NCBI GenBank assembly: GCA_964495825.1
Contig: CAZBWI010000021.1
Span: 1-14,477, forward strand
Length of the DNA stretch: 14,477 nt
Direction of reading: 5' to 3'
DNA from: CAJBLF01 sp964495825
GTDB lineage: Bacteria; Patescibacteriota; Gracilibacteria; Absconditabacterales; Absconditicoccaceae
The notes under the pieces are model-generated. The model was not told the DNA's origin and searched no databases. It worked only from the letters and a program-made list of their open reading frames with translations. Positions 6,985-14,477 of the stretch are shown piece after piece. How positions within the stretch are numbered: position 1 is the stretch's first letter; the number at the start of each line of letters is the position of its first letter. The position numbers and the translations under genes are program-made.

Positions 6985-7623
6985 ATGAAAAAAAAGCTAG
7001 CATTCACTTTTATCGAAGTGATTATTGCGATCACTGTTTTCGCTATTGGTGTGCTTGCTGTATTACGTCTTATTACTCAAAACCTCGCTATGCTCGATCT
7101 TACGCAGATGCGTACTACAGCTACTTTTTTGGCAAAGGAAGGGATCGAACTTGTTTACAATATGAGAGATTCCAATCTCCAAAAATCTTTACCTTGGGAT
7201 TGTATCCTTGATACTACGCTTACTGGAGATGATTTTGGTATTGTCGATGAACATAAGTTTTGTATGTGGTACTTCGCTTCGTGAACTACTGATGGGAATT
7301 TGCTTCAGATTGCTTTTTCTCCTCAAGGATATGTTTTTGCCGCTCCCAAGAAGGCTTCTGATACATTCTCTGATTTATGGAATGACAATAGGCTCTATTA
7401 TACGAGATGAACTATCGGAGGTCATCAATTGTTCTGGTATTCTTATGATGCGGATGTATGAACACCGACCGTGTTTGCAAGATATATCCGTTTTGTTCCG
7501 GTGAGAGAATGATCAGATATATTGCCGGTAAACAATATTCTGAAAATAGAATCTCATGTATCTTATAGTAAATGAACCAAGACGTGAGAAGTAATCTTGG
7601 AAAGTTTTATCTGAAAGTATTAA
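6985..7623 (+). CDS. PilV/GspI-like minor pilin (212 aa)
   Basis: Prepilin-like: leader MKKKLA then FTFIEVIIAITVFAIGVLAVL, with Glu5 of the mature helix; position -1 is Ala. The following segment FLAKEGIELVYNMRDSN is the 'A.eGiE..rn.Rd.n' motif common in PilV-type minor pilins of Candidate Phyla bacteria. Seven UGA codons are read as Gly (first at 7282), so the standard code would cut it to 99 residues. The C-terminal half is beta-rich (IRFVPVRE, VSYSKGTKTGEVILESF). It is 3 nt upstream of the next gene (TAA 7621-7623, ATG 7627), clearly one transcript. Function: minor pilin in the pilus tip or assembly-priming complex, inferred from family. Confidence 0.85.
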
Positions 7624-7626
7624 TAT

Positions 7627-8238
7627 ATGAAAAGGAAGTGATTCACATTATTAGAATTGCTTATCGTCATGGGTATCCTCGGCATTCTTTTTGTATTGCT
7701 TCTCAGGACATATAGTCAGATTTCTTCTCTAGTGTTCCGTGTCCAACAGGAAAAATCTGTAGCTCAGGAAATTCTTCAACTTTCTCAAATGGTGCAGAAT
7801 CTTTCAGATAGAAATCAGATTGATTATCAAAGATACACAGATCTTGATCTTTCATCGACGGAATGAATTTCTGATGTATTGTATTTGAGCGGGCAAGATG
7901 GACAGATTACTCTTTTTTCTAGTGGATCGTGTATCGAACCCTCAGAGGAATATTCATTGACTGGTAGATGATCACCTTGTTCCTTATATGTTGATATTTC
8001 AGGTTCTATCAAGGAATTGATCAATACCAACAGAATACTTATTAGCAAACCACTTTTCAAAATCATCCCTTTTGCATCAGAATCACAATATCTCCATTCA
8101 GAAAATCTTTGTGAACAAGGGAAATATATTTATTGTATCAATGCTCCGTGATTTTGGATGATCTTCACTGCATATAGTGTAAATTATGGTACTCAGCGAG
8201 CGACGCATGTTTCTGTACCATTCCAGCAGTTCTTTTAA
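7627..8238 (+). CDS. PilW/GspJ-like minor pilin (203 aa)
   Basis: Leader MKRKG followed by FTLLELLIVMGILGILFVLLL. The Gly at -1, required by prepilin peptidase PilD, is itself encoded by UGA (7639-7641); a standard-code reading begins only after it and finds no leader. The mature part has a short amphipathic stretch (Q41-N62), then a Ser-rich region with Cys102 and Cys118 and a second pair (LCEQGKYIYCINAPGF). Four UGA codons in total. The three-gene order (PilV-, PilW-, PilX-like) is the usual one for minor pilin operons. It begins 3 nt after the previous stop, with no Shine-Dalgarno. Confidence 0.85.
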
Positions 8239-8335
8239 CCTAAAGACGATTTAGCTTCATGGAGACAAATAAGGTTGTATTTCATTTCATCTTACTAGTT
8301 TATATGTATATTTATTTTTTCAGTCTGTAGCTTAT

Positions 8336-9262
8336 ATGAGAAAACAAGGTAATATCAGCATTTTGGTTATCTTTGTCTTACTAGCATCGTCATTGCTTGG
8401 TATTTTGTCATTGCATTTTGTGCAACAGATGATCAAACAATCTTCGCGTATCAATTCTTATTATAAGGCATATTATCTTTCTAAGGCAGGAATAGAACTA
8501 TGATTGACTACTATCACTTCACGTGGTCCATGATTTGCATATGTTGTGAATAGCGGAGATGCTATCATTCATGATAATTTTTTTACTGGAGCAAAGACTT
8601 CGTTGTCACTTTCTATTTCATGAACAGCGTCTTTGCTTTCTCCTCATTTTCGGCAGAATAGCTGATGTACTAATCCATATGTGCTGAATAGCTGAGATTC
8701 GCTTATTATTCCGTTGTTTAGGGATGTAACATCATGATCTCTTTGATCTTTTTTTACTGGGGATCTCCAATATCAGAATTTAGCTAGCTTGCTTGGGGAG
8801 ATAGATTTCTTGCCTTATGGAACCCATGGTGATGTGACCTATGGTATTCTTATCCTTTCAGGCGAGGAACTTTCTCAGAATGGAGTATTCTTCCAAAAAG
8901 GTACCTTGCAATGAGGTGTTGCCGATTTTATACAGGCATTTCATCGTTATCTCCATACCATTGCTGATCCGAATCTTTATGGCAATGAAGCATATCTAGA
9001 AAAGCGATATCAAGAAAACCGGTTGATTGATAATGGATTTAGGATGTATTTTATGATTTCGAATATCAGTCATGATATAGAATCCTTCTGTATAGCTATC
9101 AATCAGCCAATACCACCCGTTATTGGTAAGTCGAGCGTTCTGCCTACAGAAACATTCTTTTTACAGAGCCAGGCATCCTATGGTGATCAGGTTGTTGTGT
9201 TGGATGCATCGTATGCACAACCGATTCCAGGATTCTTGTTGAGTACCTATTCTTCTTTTTAG
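8336..9262 (+). CDS. PilX/GspK-like pilus protein (308 aa)
   Basis: N-terminus MRKQGNISILVIFVLLASSLLGILSL: basic leader ending in Gly and a hydrophobic helix lacking the FTLxE Glu, as usual in PilX/GspK proteins. The next segment INSYYKAYYLSKAGIELGL corresponds to the PilX 'A..aAEaGle.a' helix. The long C-terminal part is a beta-rich domain of the size expected for GspK/PilX adapters that cap the pilus tip. About nine UGA codons are read as Gly; the standard code leaves only the last 79 residues. The 97-nt spacer before ATG 8336 shows no convincing promoter, so it may be read through from the PilV-like promoter. Calling it PilX rather than GspK is a guess. Confidence 0.8.
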
Positions 9263-9383
9263 GTATCACTTATTTTTTTATTCTCTATGGTATGATGCCT
9301 TGATGTGGAGCTATTTGTTATTATTATAGTTGCACATTTTTTTGTATATTGATATTGTTATGGGTAGAGAGATATTATATCTA

Positions 9384-9416
9384 ACAAAAAAACTCTCCAC
9401 TTGTTGTGAAGAGTTT
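9384..9416 (-). terminator. terminator of the yidD-fmt operon
   Basis: A hairpin AAACTCT...AGAGTTT (9390-9416), extended by CAC/GTG with one mismatch, is followed on the minus strand by a T-run (plus A 9386-9392). On the plus strand no T-tract follows, so it serves the minus-strand operon. The 120 nt between it and the PilX-like stop hold nothing I recognise. Confidence 0.8.
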
Positions 9417-9436
9417 CTCCCCGTTGTATGTATGTC

Positions 9437-10000
9437 CTAGAGTTTTCACATCAAATCTTCCATCTTGCCTTTCTGTTCTTCTTTTGCTTTTTCAGCAAGT
9501 TCTTCTTTGTCTATAGTTTTGATTACTGCTTCTCGTCTCTTGAGTCTCATTTCTCTTTCTGCGTCGATGGTGTTTTTTTCATTTTCGTCTTCGGCTTTTA
9601 ATGCATGGAGATTCATTTGTTCTTCGATGTAGATTTCGTATAGTCTCAGGATCTGAAATGATCGTAATTCAGAGACTGTTTTTACAACGCTTTGATCTCA
9701 GCTTTTGACTGCTATATAGAGTTCCTTATTTTCTTTCCCTTCTTCTTTTTTGAGTTCGTAATCACTACTAAATGATCCTACGACTAATTGTTGTAGAAGA
9801 TCTCGATCGAAATCGTTCTTTAGTTCTTTTGGTGTTTCGTATGGCAATGGTTCGAATTTGGAAAGATATTCTATGTATCGCTGTTGATCCTTGACGTCTC
9901 CTTGGATAGGACCGAAAAGGTTTTCATATTTCTCTACAATCTGCTTTTTCTCAGGTTTTTCCCTCAATTCTTCGATGAATGCCTGGAAATCGAATAGCAT
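9437..10000 (-). CDS. charged coiled-coil protein, unknown function (187 aa)
   Basis: Not recognised. The protein starts MLFDFQAFIEELREKPEKK, has a mixed region (20-100), and from about residue 105 becomes a long, highly charged helix rich in Glu, Lys and Arg (EMRLKRREAVIKT, EELAEKAKEEQKGKMEDL). It has no signal peptide or membrane segment, so it is probably cytoplasmic and oligomeric. Two UGA codons are read as Gly (residue 101 and near the C-terminus); the standard code would cut it at residue 100, before the coiled coil. It is second in a minus-strand operon, 52 nt after the YidD-Fmt fusion, and is followed by a strong terminator. Position near fmt might hint at a translation or membrane-insertion role, but nothing in the sequence shows it. 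Confidence 0.75.
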
Positions 10001-10052
10001 GGTTTTGTGTATACATAATAAAATATGTTGATTGACTCAATGAAGAGTGTAA

Positions 10053-11240
10053 TTATTTTAGGTATCAATTCAAGAACTCTTTTCGTCACATGGTGCTTTT
10101 GCCTTCTGGCTTGAGCTGAATGTCCTGAACTGCTGGATGTAATTCTTTCCCCTTAAATAATGGTCTTTCATCATTGCTGTTGTAGATGTGTTCATTGAGT
10201 TTTAATTCTTCGATAATAACTCTTTTTCCGTTTAGTATAAAATAGATTTTTGGTCGGAGATAGAATGCACGGTATTTGTTATAGATTGTTTCGATAGAAT
10301 CGTTCCGTGGGTCGATCAGTCAGGTTTCTTTTTCTATCTTGCCACAATAAGTCGCTTGCTGGTCTTGCTGAGGAACTTCTCAAAGCATTTTTTTTCAGAA
10401 TTTCCGGAGCGTGTCGTTCAGAAACTTTGGTCAGATCTTTTTCATTTCTTCGATCACTTCCTTGGTCGTCCAGGTAAATGGTATCGTAAATCTCAAAACA
10501 TCAATCATATTGCCTGTGTCCATTGATGCATTCATTTTCATAATCGTTATTCCTGTTTCTTTATCATTGTTTAATAATGCTGATTGAATAGGGGAGGCAC
10601 CACGGTATTTTGGCAGTATGGAGCCGTGGACGTTGATCGGTGCAATGTTGCTAATATCCAAAATCGCCTGTGGGATAATCTTTCCATATGCTATAACAAC
10701 GAGATAATCTGGATTTTTTTCTTTGAGCCGCTGGGCAAATTTTTGTCCTTCTTCGGATTTTTCGGGATGTAATTTTTCTGGCGTGATGATATCACAATCT
10801 TTCAATCTTTCATTTTTTTTGGTACATTGTTTGATGATGTTTTCACAGACTTCCATTCCTCTTCCTACTGGTTTGTCGCATTGTGTGACGACTCCTACTA
10901 CTTCAAACCTTTTGTCGTCCGCTAAGTGTTCGAGAAACGGTACACCAATAGGTGCCGAAGAGAAGAATACCACCCTATAATGATCGGGATCGTAGTGTTT
11001 TTGCATACTTGCTGTACAGTGTAAAACTCTGTCTCCAGCATAAAAAATTCCAGGCCAAAATCCATATCTTTTCAATACGGAGATACTGTATTTGCTACAA
11101 TGCGGTTCGTGTGCACATATTTTCCCTTTCAATCGGAATGAGGGTAGTCATTCGTCTGGTGATAAGGTATATTGGTAAAGTTTAATAACCCGTATCACAG
11201 GTTTCGCTATTGCTTTATTTAGCTTTTTTAAAAAACTCAT
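10053..11240 (-). CDS. fmt: YidD-Fmt fusion: membrane insertion factor + methionyl-tRNA formyltransferase
   Basis: One uninterrupted 395-residue frame. Residues 1-85 are YidD: a basic amphipathic N-terminus (VIRVIKLYQYTLSP), HCSKYSISVLKRYGFWPG (the 'TCSxYaxeAi.kyG...G' motif), then DRVLHC and the closing YDP; Cys42, Cys48 and Cys75 fit the family pattern. From residue 88 it is Fmt, which formylates initiator Met-tRNA: YRVVFFSSAPIGVPFLEHL aligns with 'MRivFmGTpdFAvPsLeaL', CDKPVGRG is present, and NVHGSILPKYRGASPIQ carries Asn203 and His205, with Asp241 36 residues later as in E. coli (108/110/146). A C-terminal OB-type domain follows. UGA is Gly about eight times. A GTG at residue 90 could give a separate Fmt, but no stop separates the halves. 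Start ATG 11240, leader AT-rich without a Shine-Dalgarno. Confidence 0.88.
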
Positions 11241-11279
11241 TATTTGTATGTTATATATATGTATAAAAATGATGATGAG

Positions 11280-11307
11280 TGTATACTTACTTGATATAAA
11301 AATACAA
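11280..11307 (-). promoter_or_regulatory. promoter of the yidD-fmt operon
   Basis: On the minus strand -35 TTGTAT (11302-11307), 16-bp spacer, -10 TATACA (11280-11285). Start near 11273 leaves a leader of about 33 nt. It is back-to-back with the holA promoter. Confidence 0.5.
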
Positions 11308-11322
11308 AGAGATTTTTTTTGT

Positions 11323-11350
11323 TTGAAATCCCTTCGCTAAACGATACAAT
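11323..11350 (+). promoter_or_regulatory. promoter of holA
   Basis: -35 TTGAAA (11323-11328), 16-bp spacer, -10 TACAAT (11345-11350). The leader (about 11357-11399) contains an AAAAAAAC/GTTTTTTT inverted repeat with a 2-nt loop (11362-11379), of unknown relevance. Confidence 0.55.
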
Positions 11351-11399
11351 GATTTTGCGTAAAAAAACGTGTTTTTTTGGTGACGATTATATTATTCGT

Positions 11400-12398
11400 A
11401 TGTTACAGAATGTTTATCTATTTACTGGGCAGGAGACCTATCTCCTGGATAAGGAAATCCTAAGACGAAAGGAAAATTTTTTGGCGAAATTTTGACCTGA
11501 CAGTGTATTTCAGTTTAGTCTGGATAATCTCGATATCGGGCTTATCAAGCAAGCTATTTATCATAGCGGACTCTTTACTACAAAAAAGCTCATTCTGATC
11601 AATGGATTGCCGCTTGATGCAACAACTAAGCTTGGTGAGGAGACGAGTGAACAGCTTGCTATGTTTGTCGATACATTCGTTAAGGCAGAAGGAAAAATTC
11701 CTGATGATTCATTTCTGGTTTTTATCAGTTCTACGCCAGACAAAAGATTGAGACTTTATAAATTCCTCGAAAAGAATGCTACTATCAAGGAATTCAAACA
11801 GTTGAAATGAGGGGATTTGGAAATGTTTGTCAAGGATGAACTTCAAGACTTCACTATCACCCGTGATGCTATCCAGTATTTTTTGACTAAGGTAGGTTCA
11901 GATTTGTATCGTATTCGATTTGAGTGTGACAAGCTCAAGACCTGGGCAAAAATCAAATGACAGCATATTATTGATGAACAGATGATTGATTATATTGTTT
12001 TTGGACAGGTAGAGATAGATTCTTTTACTTTATTGAAAACACTATTTACTGATAAGATACAAGCGATCAAAATCCTCGACAAGATTCAGGAGAGTGGAAC
12101 TGATCGGAATCTCTTTGCTGGCATGTTGTATCGAGCCTTGAAATTTTATCTCTTTATGCTCGATTTGGATGAGAGTGGTGTCAAAGATAGTAAAGACATT
12201 GCTACTTTCCTCAAGATGAATCCTTGGCAGGTCAAGAACGAATATACCAAGATAGCTATGCTAAGATCCAATACGAAGAATATAGAAGCATTGTATAGTG
12301 GGCTGATAGAGCTCGATGCTAACATTAAATCAGGCAAGGTTCCGGATACGTACTTCCGACTTTGAATCAAAAAACTCATTAACGAATTACCTACTTAA
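11400..12398 (+). CDS. holA: DNA polymerase III delta subunit
   Basis: Clamp-loader delta subunit, which opens the sliding clamp at primer ends. The 332-residue length is normal. N-terminal LFTGQETYLLDKEI is the family's 'l..GeE.fLi...i' opening. Then come FSLDNLDIGLIKQAIYHSGLFTTKKLILING ('...a.s.plF..rrlviv.n'), the FLVFISSTPDKRLRLYKFL strand-turn, and the C-terminal collar domain with KILDKIQESG, FAGMLYRALKFYLF and a Pro-Trp-Gln-Val-Lys motif, matching the 'p..i..l..r..r.l' and 'hPy.vkk' positions. Four UGA codons are read as Gly. Delta normally lacks a working ATP site, and none is visible. It is followed after 83 nt by the secreted-protein gene. Confidence 0.85.
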
Positions 12399-12417
12399 CA
12401 TATTTTAAATTACGATT

Positions 12418-12445
12418 TTTTTTGTATGATAGTTCTTGTTATAAT
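12418..12445 (+). promoter_or_regulatory. possible promoter of the secreted-protein / MurI-like pair
   Basis: A perfect -10 TATAAT (12440-12445) preceded by TG two bases upstream; only a T-rich, weak -35 (about 12418-12423). Start near 12452, leader 30-42 nt. Confidence 0.4.
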
Positions 12446-12481
12446 GTATCATCTGAAATCAATACATCAATTCATTTATTT

Positions 12482-13090
12482 ATGATAATGTGGATGAAGA
12501 AAGCGATTGTGATAGTATTCTTAGCTGTATTGAGTTTTTGAACGGTGAAAGCTGATCTGTCAGATGGTTTTTTTTGTCAGGTTAGGGAACATGAAGTTGT
12601 GATTTCGTTGAAAAAAACAGATGGATATTATGTTTGTAAGGACACTATTGCTTCTCTCGAACAATTGATGCTTAAGACGATCAAGGATATCCAGACTATT
12701 GATCTCTACATTAGTGCGTGACGTAATGTTTCTTATCGAAATACCGTCAAGACTGAGAAACAGGCATTATTTGAAAAACTCAAACTTTCTAGAAGTTCTA
12801 TCATTGATAATATGAAAGTCTTTGAGAAGAATCTTGTAACTACATCTATACAGTATTTTTTGCTCAAGATTACTCCGTATAAGATTAGTCTTCAGAATTC
12901 TCTCAATAAAATAGAAGCACTTACGGCGAGTGGTTATGCTACGCCTTCCCTGATTTCCTATAGCAAACTGCTTGCTACCCAGCTTTCTGTTATTCAGCTT
13001 TTTAATAATATCACTACTTCTGAAGAGCTCAAAGTATTGCTTGCTAGATATATTTATCTCAAAAATATCATCACATGAAGATCTGAATAA
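12482..13090 (+). CDS. secreted protein of unknown function (202 aa)
   Basis: No family recognised. A signal peptide is evident: MKKAIVIVFLAVLSFGTVKA with likely cleavage after VKA. ATG 12494, which opens that leader, may be the true start; ATG 12482 adds MIMW. The mature part has two Cys (FFCQV, YYVCKD, a possible disulphide) and then long helices rich in Leu, Lys and Ser (LEQLMLKTIKDIQTIDLYI, FEKLKLSRSSIIDNMKVFEK). Three UGA codons are read as Gly, one inside the signal peptide. Its last 16 nt overlap the start of the MurI-like gene in another frame, which implies translational coupling and perhaps a shared cell-envelope function (inference). Confidence 0.75.
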
Positions 13091-13905
13091 TCACTTCTGG
13101 AAATGAAAATCTTACTTTATTCAAATTTCTTGCTACATATGATCACGAGTATGTCGTGTATTATGATTTTTTGCATCGGCCTTATGGTGATAAAACATTT
13201 GATCAGTGATGGGCGTATATCCAAAAAGGTATAGAGTATTTACTGAACAAGAAAGTGGATTATATCATTATTCCTCCTATCTATGAACTCTCTATGATGC
13301 AGTATCCCGATGCTCATATTCAAAATACAAAGATTTTGCCGTTATTTACAACATATATATTAAAATACTGCTTTACCTATTCGCTTGTCGGTAAAATTGG
13401 GATTCTCGGTGATTTTGCTGATATCGAGAAAGCACAGGTATTGCTTAAGAACCTTGAAAAATCTTACACGCTTACTGTAAATCAAAAATCGATTAAAAAA
13501 TTTCATATGCCATTTGCATATCGATCAAAAGAAGTTCCTTTGTGGAAATATTATCTCACTACATTTTCATATTCGAATATTCTTGTTAATAGAATCATTA
13601 AGTTTGATTTGAGATATTTTAAGGATGCAATGGTAGATACGCTGGTCCCTTTCAATTACTGATATTTTCATTATCAGACCACTATCACGAAATTCCTTAA
13701 TTTCAAGAAGATTAGATTTCATACACTTGATGCTCTCGAACATATTTTTCAGCAACTGGTGCCTGTCAATACCAAAAAGGGAACCTATTCTATCACTGTA
13801 GCATATACCGGTCATGCAGAGATGTTGAAAAGAGAAAAAAGACTTATCTGGCTTTTGCAGAGAGGAAAACAAACATCTGTTGAACGACAATCTCTTGAAA
13901 AATAA
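13075..13905 (+). CDS. glutamate-racemase-like protein lacking both catalytic Cys
   Basis: Related to MurI, which makes D-Glu for peptidoglycan; 276 residues against the usual 265. N-terminal KIGIITSGNENLTLFKFL matches 'IGvfDSGvGGLTVlk', YYDFLHRPYGDK matches 'yfgD..r.PYG.K', and VDYIIIPPIYE takes the place of 'iViACNTA'. Later VDTLVPFNYGYFHYQ takes the place of 'iDtlvLGCTHYP', with His199-Tyr200 kept. The first catalytic Cys becomes Pro68 and the second Tyr197; the DSG Asp is Thr7 and the GG pair is lost. The fold is probably kept but racemase activity is very unlikely. Three UGA codons are read as Gly (residues 4, 45, 196). It overlaps the secreted-protein gene by 16 nt and ends before a strong terminator. 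Other members of the Asp/Glu racemase superfamily remain possible. Confidence 0.7.
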
Positions 13906-13920
13906 TTCTTCATCGAACAA

Positions 13921-13948
13921 AAAAAATCCGCCTAAGCGGATTTTTTTT
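13921..13948. terminator. bidirectional terminator
   Basis: An 11-bp stem AAAAAATCCGC / GCGGATTTTTT with loop CTAA. T-runs on both strands make it usable by the MurI-like gene (+) and the Lys-rich protein gene (-), which converge here. Confidence 0.9.
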
Positions 13949-13962
13949 GAACTCAAGAGAAA

Positions 13963-14136
13963 TTATTTCTTGATCTTGACTGCAGCCCGTCCAACTAATT
14001 TCTTAGCTTTCTTAACAGGTTTCTTAGCAACTTTTTTGGCTTTTTTAGGAGCTTTTTTCTTAGCAACTTTTTTAGTAGGTTTTTTTACTTTTTTAACTGC
14101 TTTTTTAGCAACTTTTTTAGCAACTTTTTTTGCCAT
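13963..14136 (-). CDS. Lys/Ala-rich histone-H1-like protein (57 aa)
   Basis: 28 of 57 residues are Lys; the rest is mostly Ala, Val and Pro in repeats such as VAKK, VKK, KKAPKKAKK, then LVGRAAVKIKK at the end. This is the composition of bacterial histone-H1-like / AlgP-type C-terminal tails, which bind and compact DNA or nucleic acid generally. Start ATG 14136 begins the MAKKVAKK block; an upstream ATG at 14208 would add a hydrophobic 24-residue stretch of AT-rich leader and is unlikely. No UGA occurs in the frame. It is a single gene with a possible promoter at 14181-14208 and the terminator 13921-13948. Function is inferred from composition only; a basic ribosome-associated peptide is the main alternative. 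Confidence 0.8.
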   Translation of the reverse strand: MAKKVAKKVAKKAVKKVKKPTKKVAKKKAPKKAKKVAKKPVKKAKKLVGRAAVKIKK

Positions 14137-14180
14137 TGTGAGTAATGATAAGAGAATAAAAAGAGAGATATAACGCTTTA

Positions 14181-14208
14181 GATATATGCTATTTATCACT
14201 AATTGCAA
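14181..14208 (-). promoter_or_regulatory. possible promoter of the Lys-rich protein gene
   Basis: On the minus strand -35 TTGCAA (14203-14208), 16-bp spacer, -10 TATATC (14181-14186); leader about 38 nt. A second TATAAT-like box lies further upstream near 14255-14265. Confidence 0.4.
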
Positions 14209-14477
14209 GAGAAAATGTTTTTTTATTTATACTGTGTATATTATGAACTATACATTATAATATGCTTCTTAACTGGTTTTTTTCTTATATATTTTTTTTG
14301 AAAAAAAGTTTTTTAAAAAATTTTTATTGTGCATATGATAAATAAATGGTAATGATTGATTTTTTTGGTATATATATTTCGTGTTTTTGTTATGACATAA
14401 TTTTTTTACTGATAGTTTTTTTGTATATATTTTTTGGTAGATTTTTTTGTTCGTATGGTATTTGTATGGTAGATGAT
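14209..14477. other. AT-rich stretch without a supported gene
   Basis: Very AT-rich, with long T-runs, TATATAT tracts and near-repeats such as TTTTTTTGGTATATAT and GTATGGTATTTGTATGGTAG. Around 14300-14325 short A- and T-tracts alternate, which would bend DNA. Stop codons TAA/TAG are frequent in all frames and no tRNA-like fold or DnaA-box cluster was seen. Confidence 0.55.

Noticed and set aside
13880..14173. Plus-strand Phe/Leu/Ala-rich ORF
   Set aside because: It is the antisense of the Lys-rich gene; the regular LATFLA pattern is just the complement of VAKK repeats.
14209..14477. Replication origin
   Set aside because: AT-rich but no DnaA-box cluster and no dnaA, dnaN or rpmH nearby.

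Overview
The window comes from a low-GC bacterium that reads UGA as glycine (genetic code 25). That code is known from Absconditabacteria (SR1) and Gracilibacteria (BD1-5/GN02) of the Candidate Phyla Radiation; which of the two this is cannot be decided here. Under the standard code most genes fall apart. With UGA = Gly they become 18 intact reading frames, ending 13 times in TAA and 5 times in TAG, never in TGA. UGA often falls where a family needs glycine: the -1 Gly of a prepilin (KG|FTLLE), the GMHCxxC loop of a metal-binding domain, and GspF-domain glycines. Shine-Dalgarno sites are essentially absent. Several leaders are only about 20 nt long, behind recognisable -35/-10 promoters.

Layout. 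1-1248 (+): an uncertain small membrane ORF and a shortened, probably non-ATPase PriA-like protein. 1295-1588 (-): a small two-helix membrane protein. 1760-4287 (+): a type IV pilus operon, pilN-like, pilO-like, pilC. 4338-6213 (-): a compact copper-handling island holding a 47-residue metallothionein-like peptide with 16 Cys, a CsoR repressor with an intact C-H-C metal site, and a 436-residue HMA / UreH-DsbD-like membrane / cupredoxin fusion. 6389-9262 (+): four prepilin-like proteins (minor pilins; GspH-, PilV/GspI-, PilW/GspJ- and PilX/GspK-like). The copper island therefore sits between the two halves of the pilus locus.

9437-11240 (-): a YidD-Fmt fusion (membrane-insertion factor joined in frame to methionyl-tRNA formyltransferase), then a charged coiled-coil protein. 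11400-13905 (+): holA (DNA polymerase III delta), a secreted protein of unknown function, and a glutamate-racemase-like protein that has lost both catalytic cysteines. 13963-14136 (-): a 57-residue Lys/Ala histone-H1-like protein. 14209-14477 is very AT-rich with no supported gene.

The points most worth following are the YidD-Fmt fusion, the cysteine-less MurI homologue overlapping a secreted protein gene, the metallothionein-CsoR-exporter island with a shared promoter motif, and the degenerate PriA. All calls come from reading the sequence; no database search was run.
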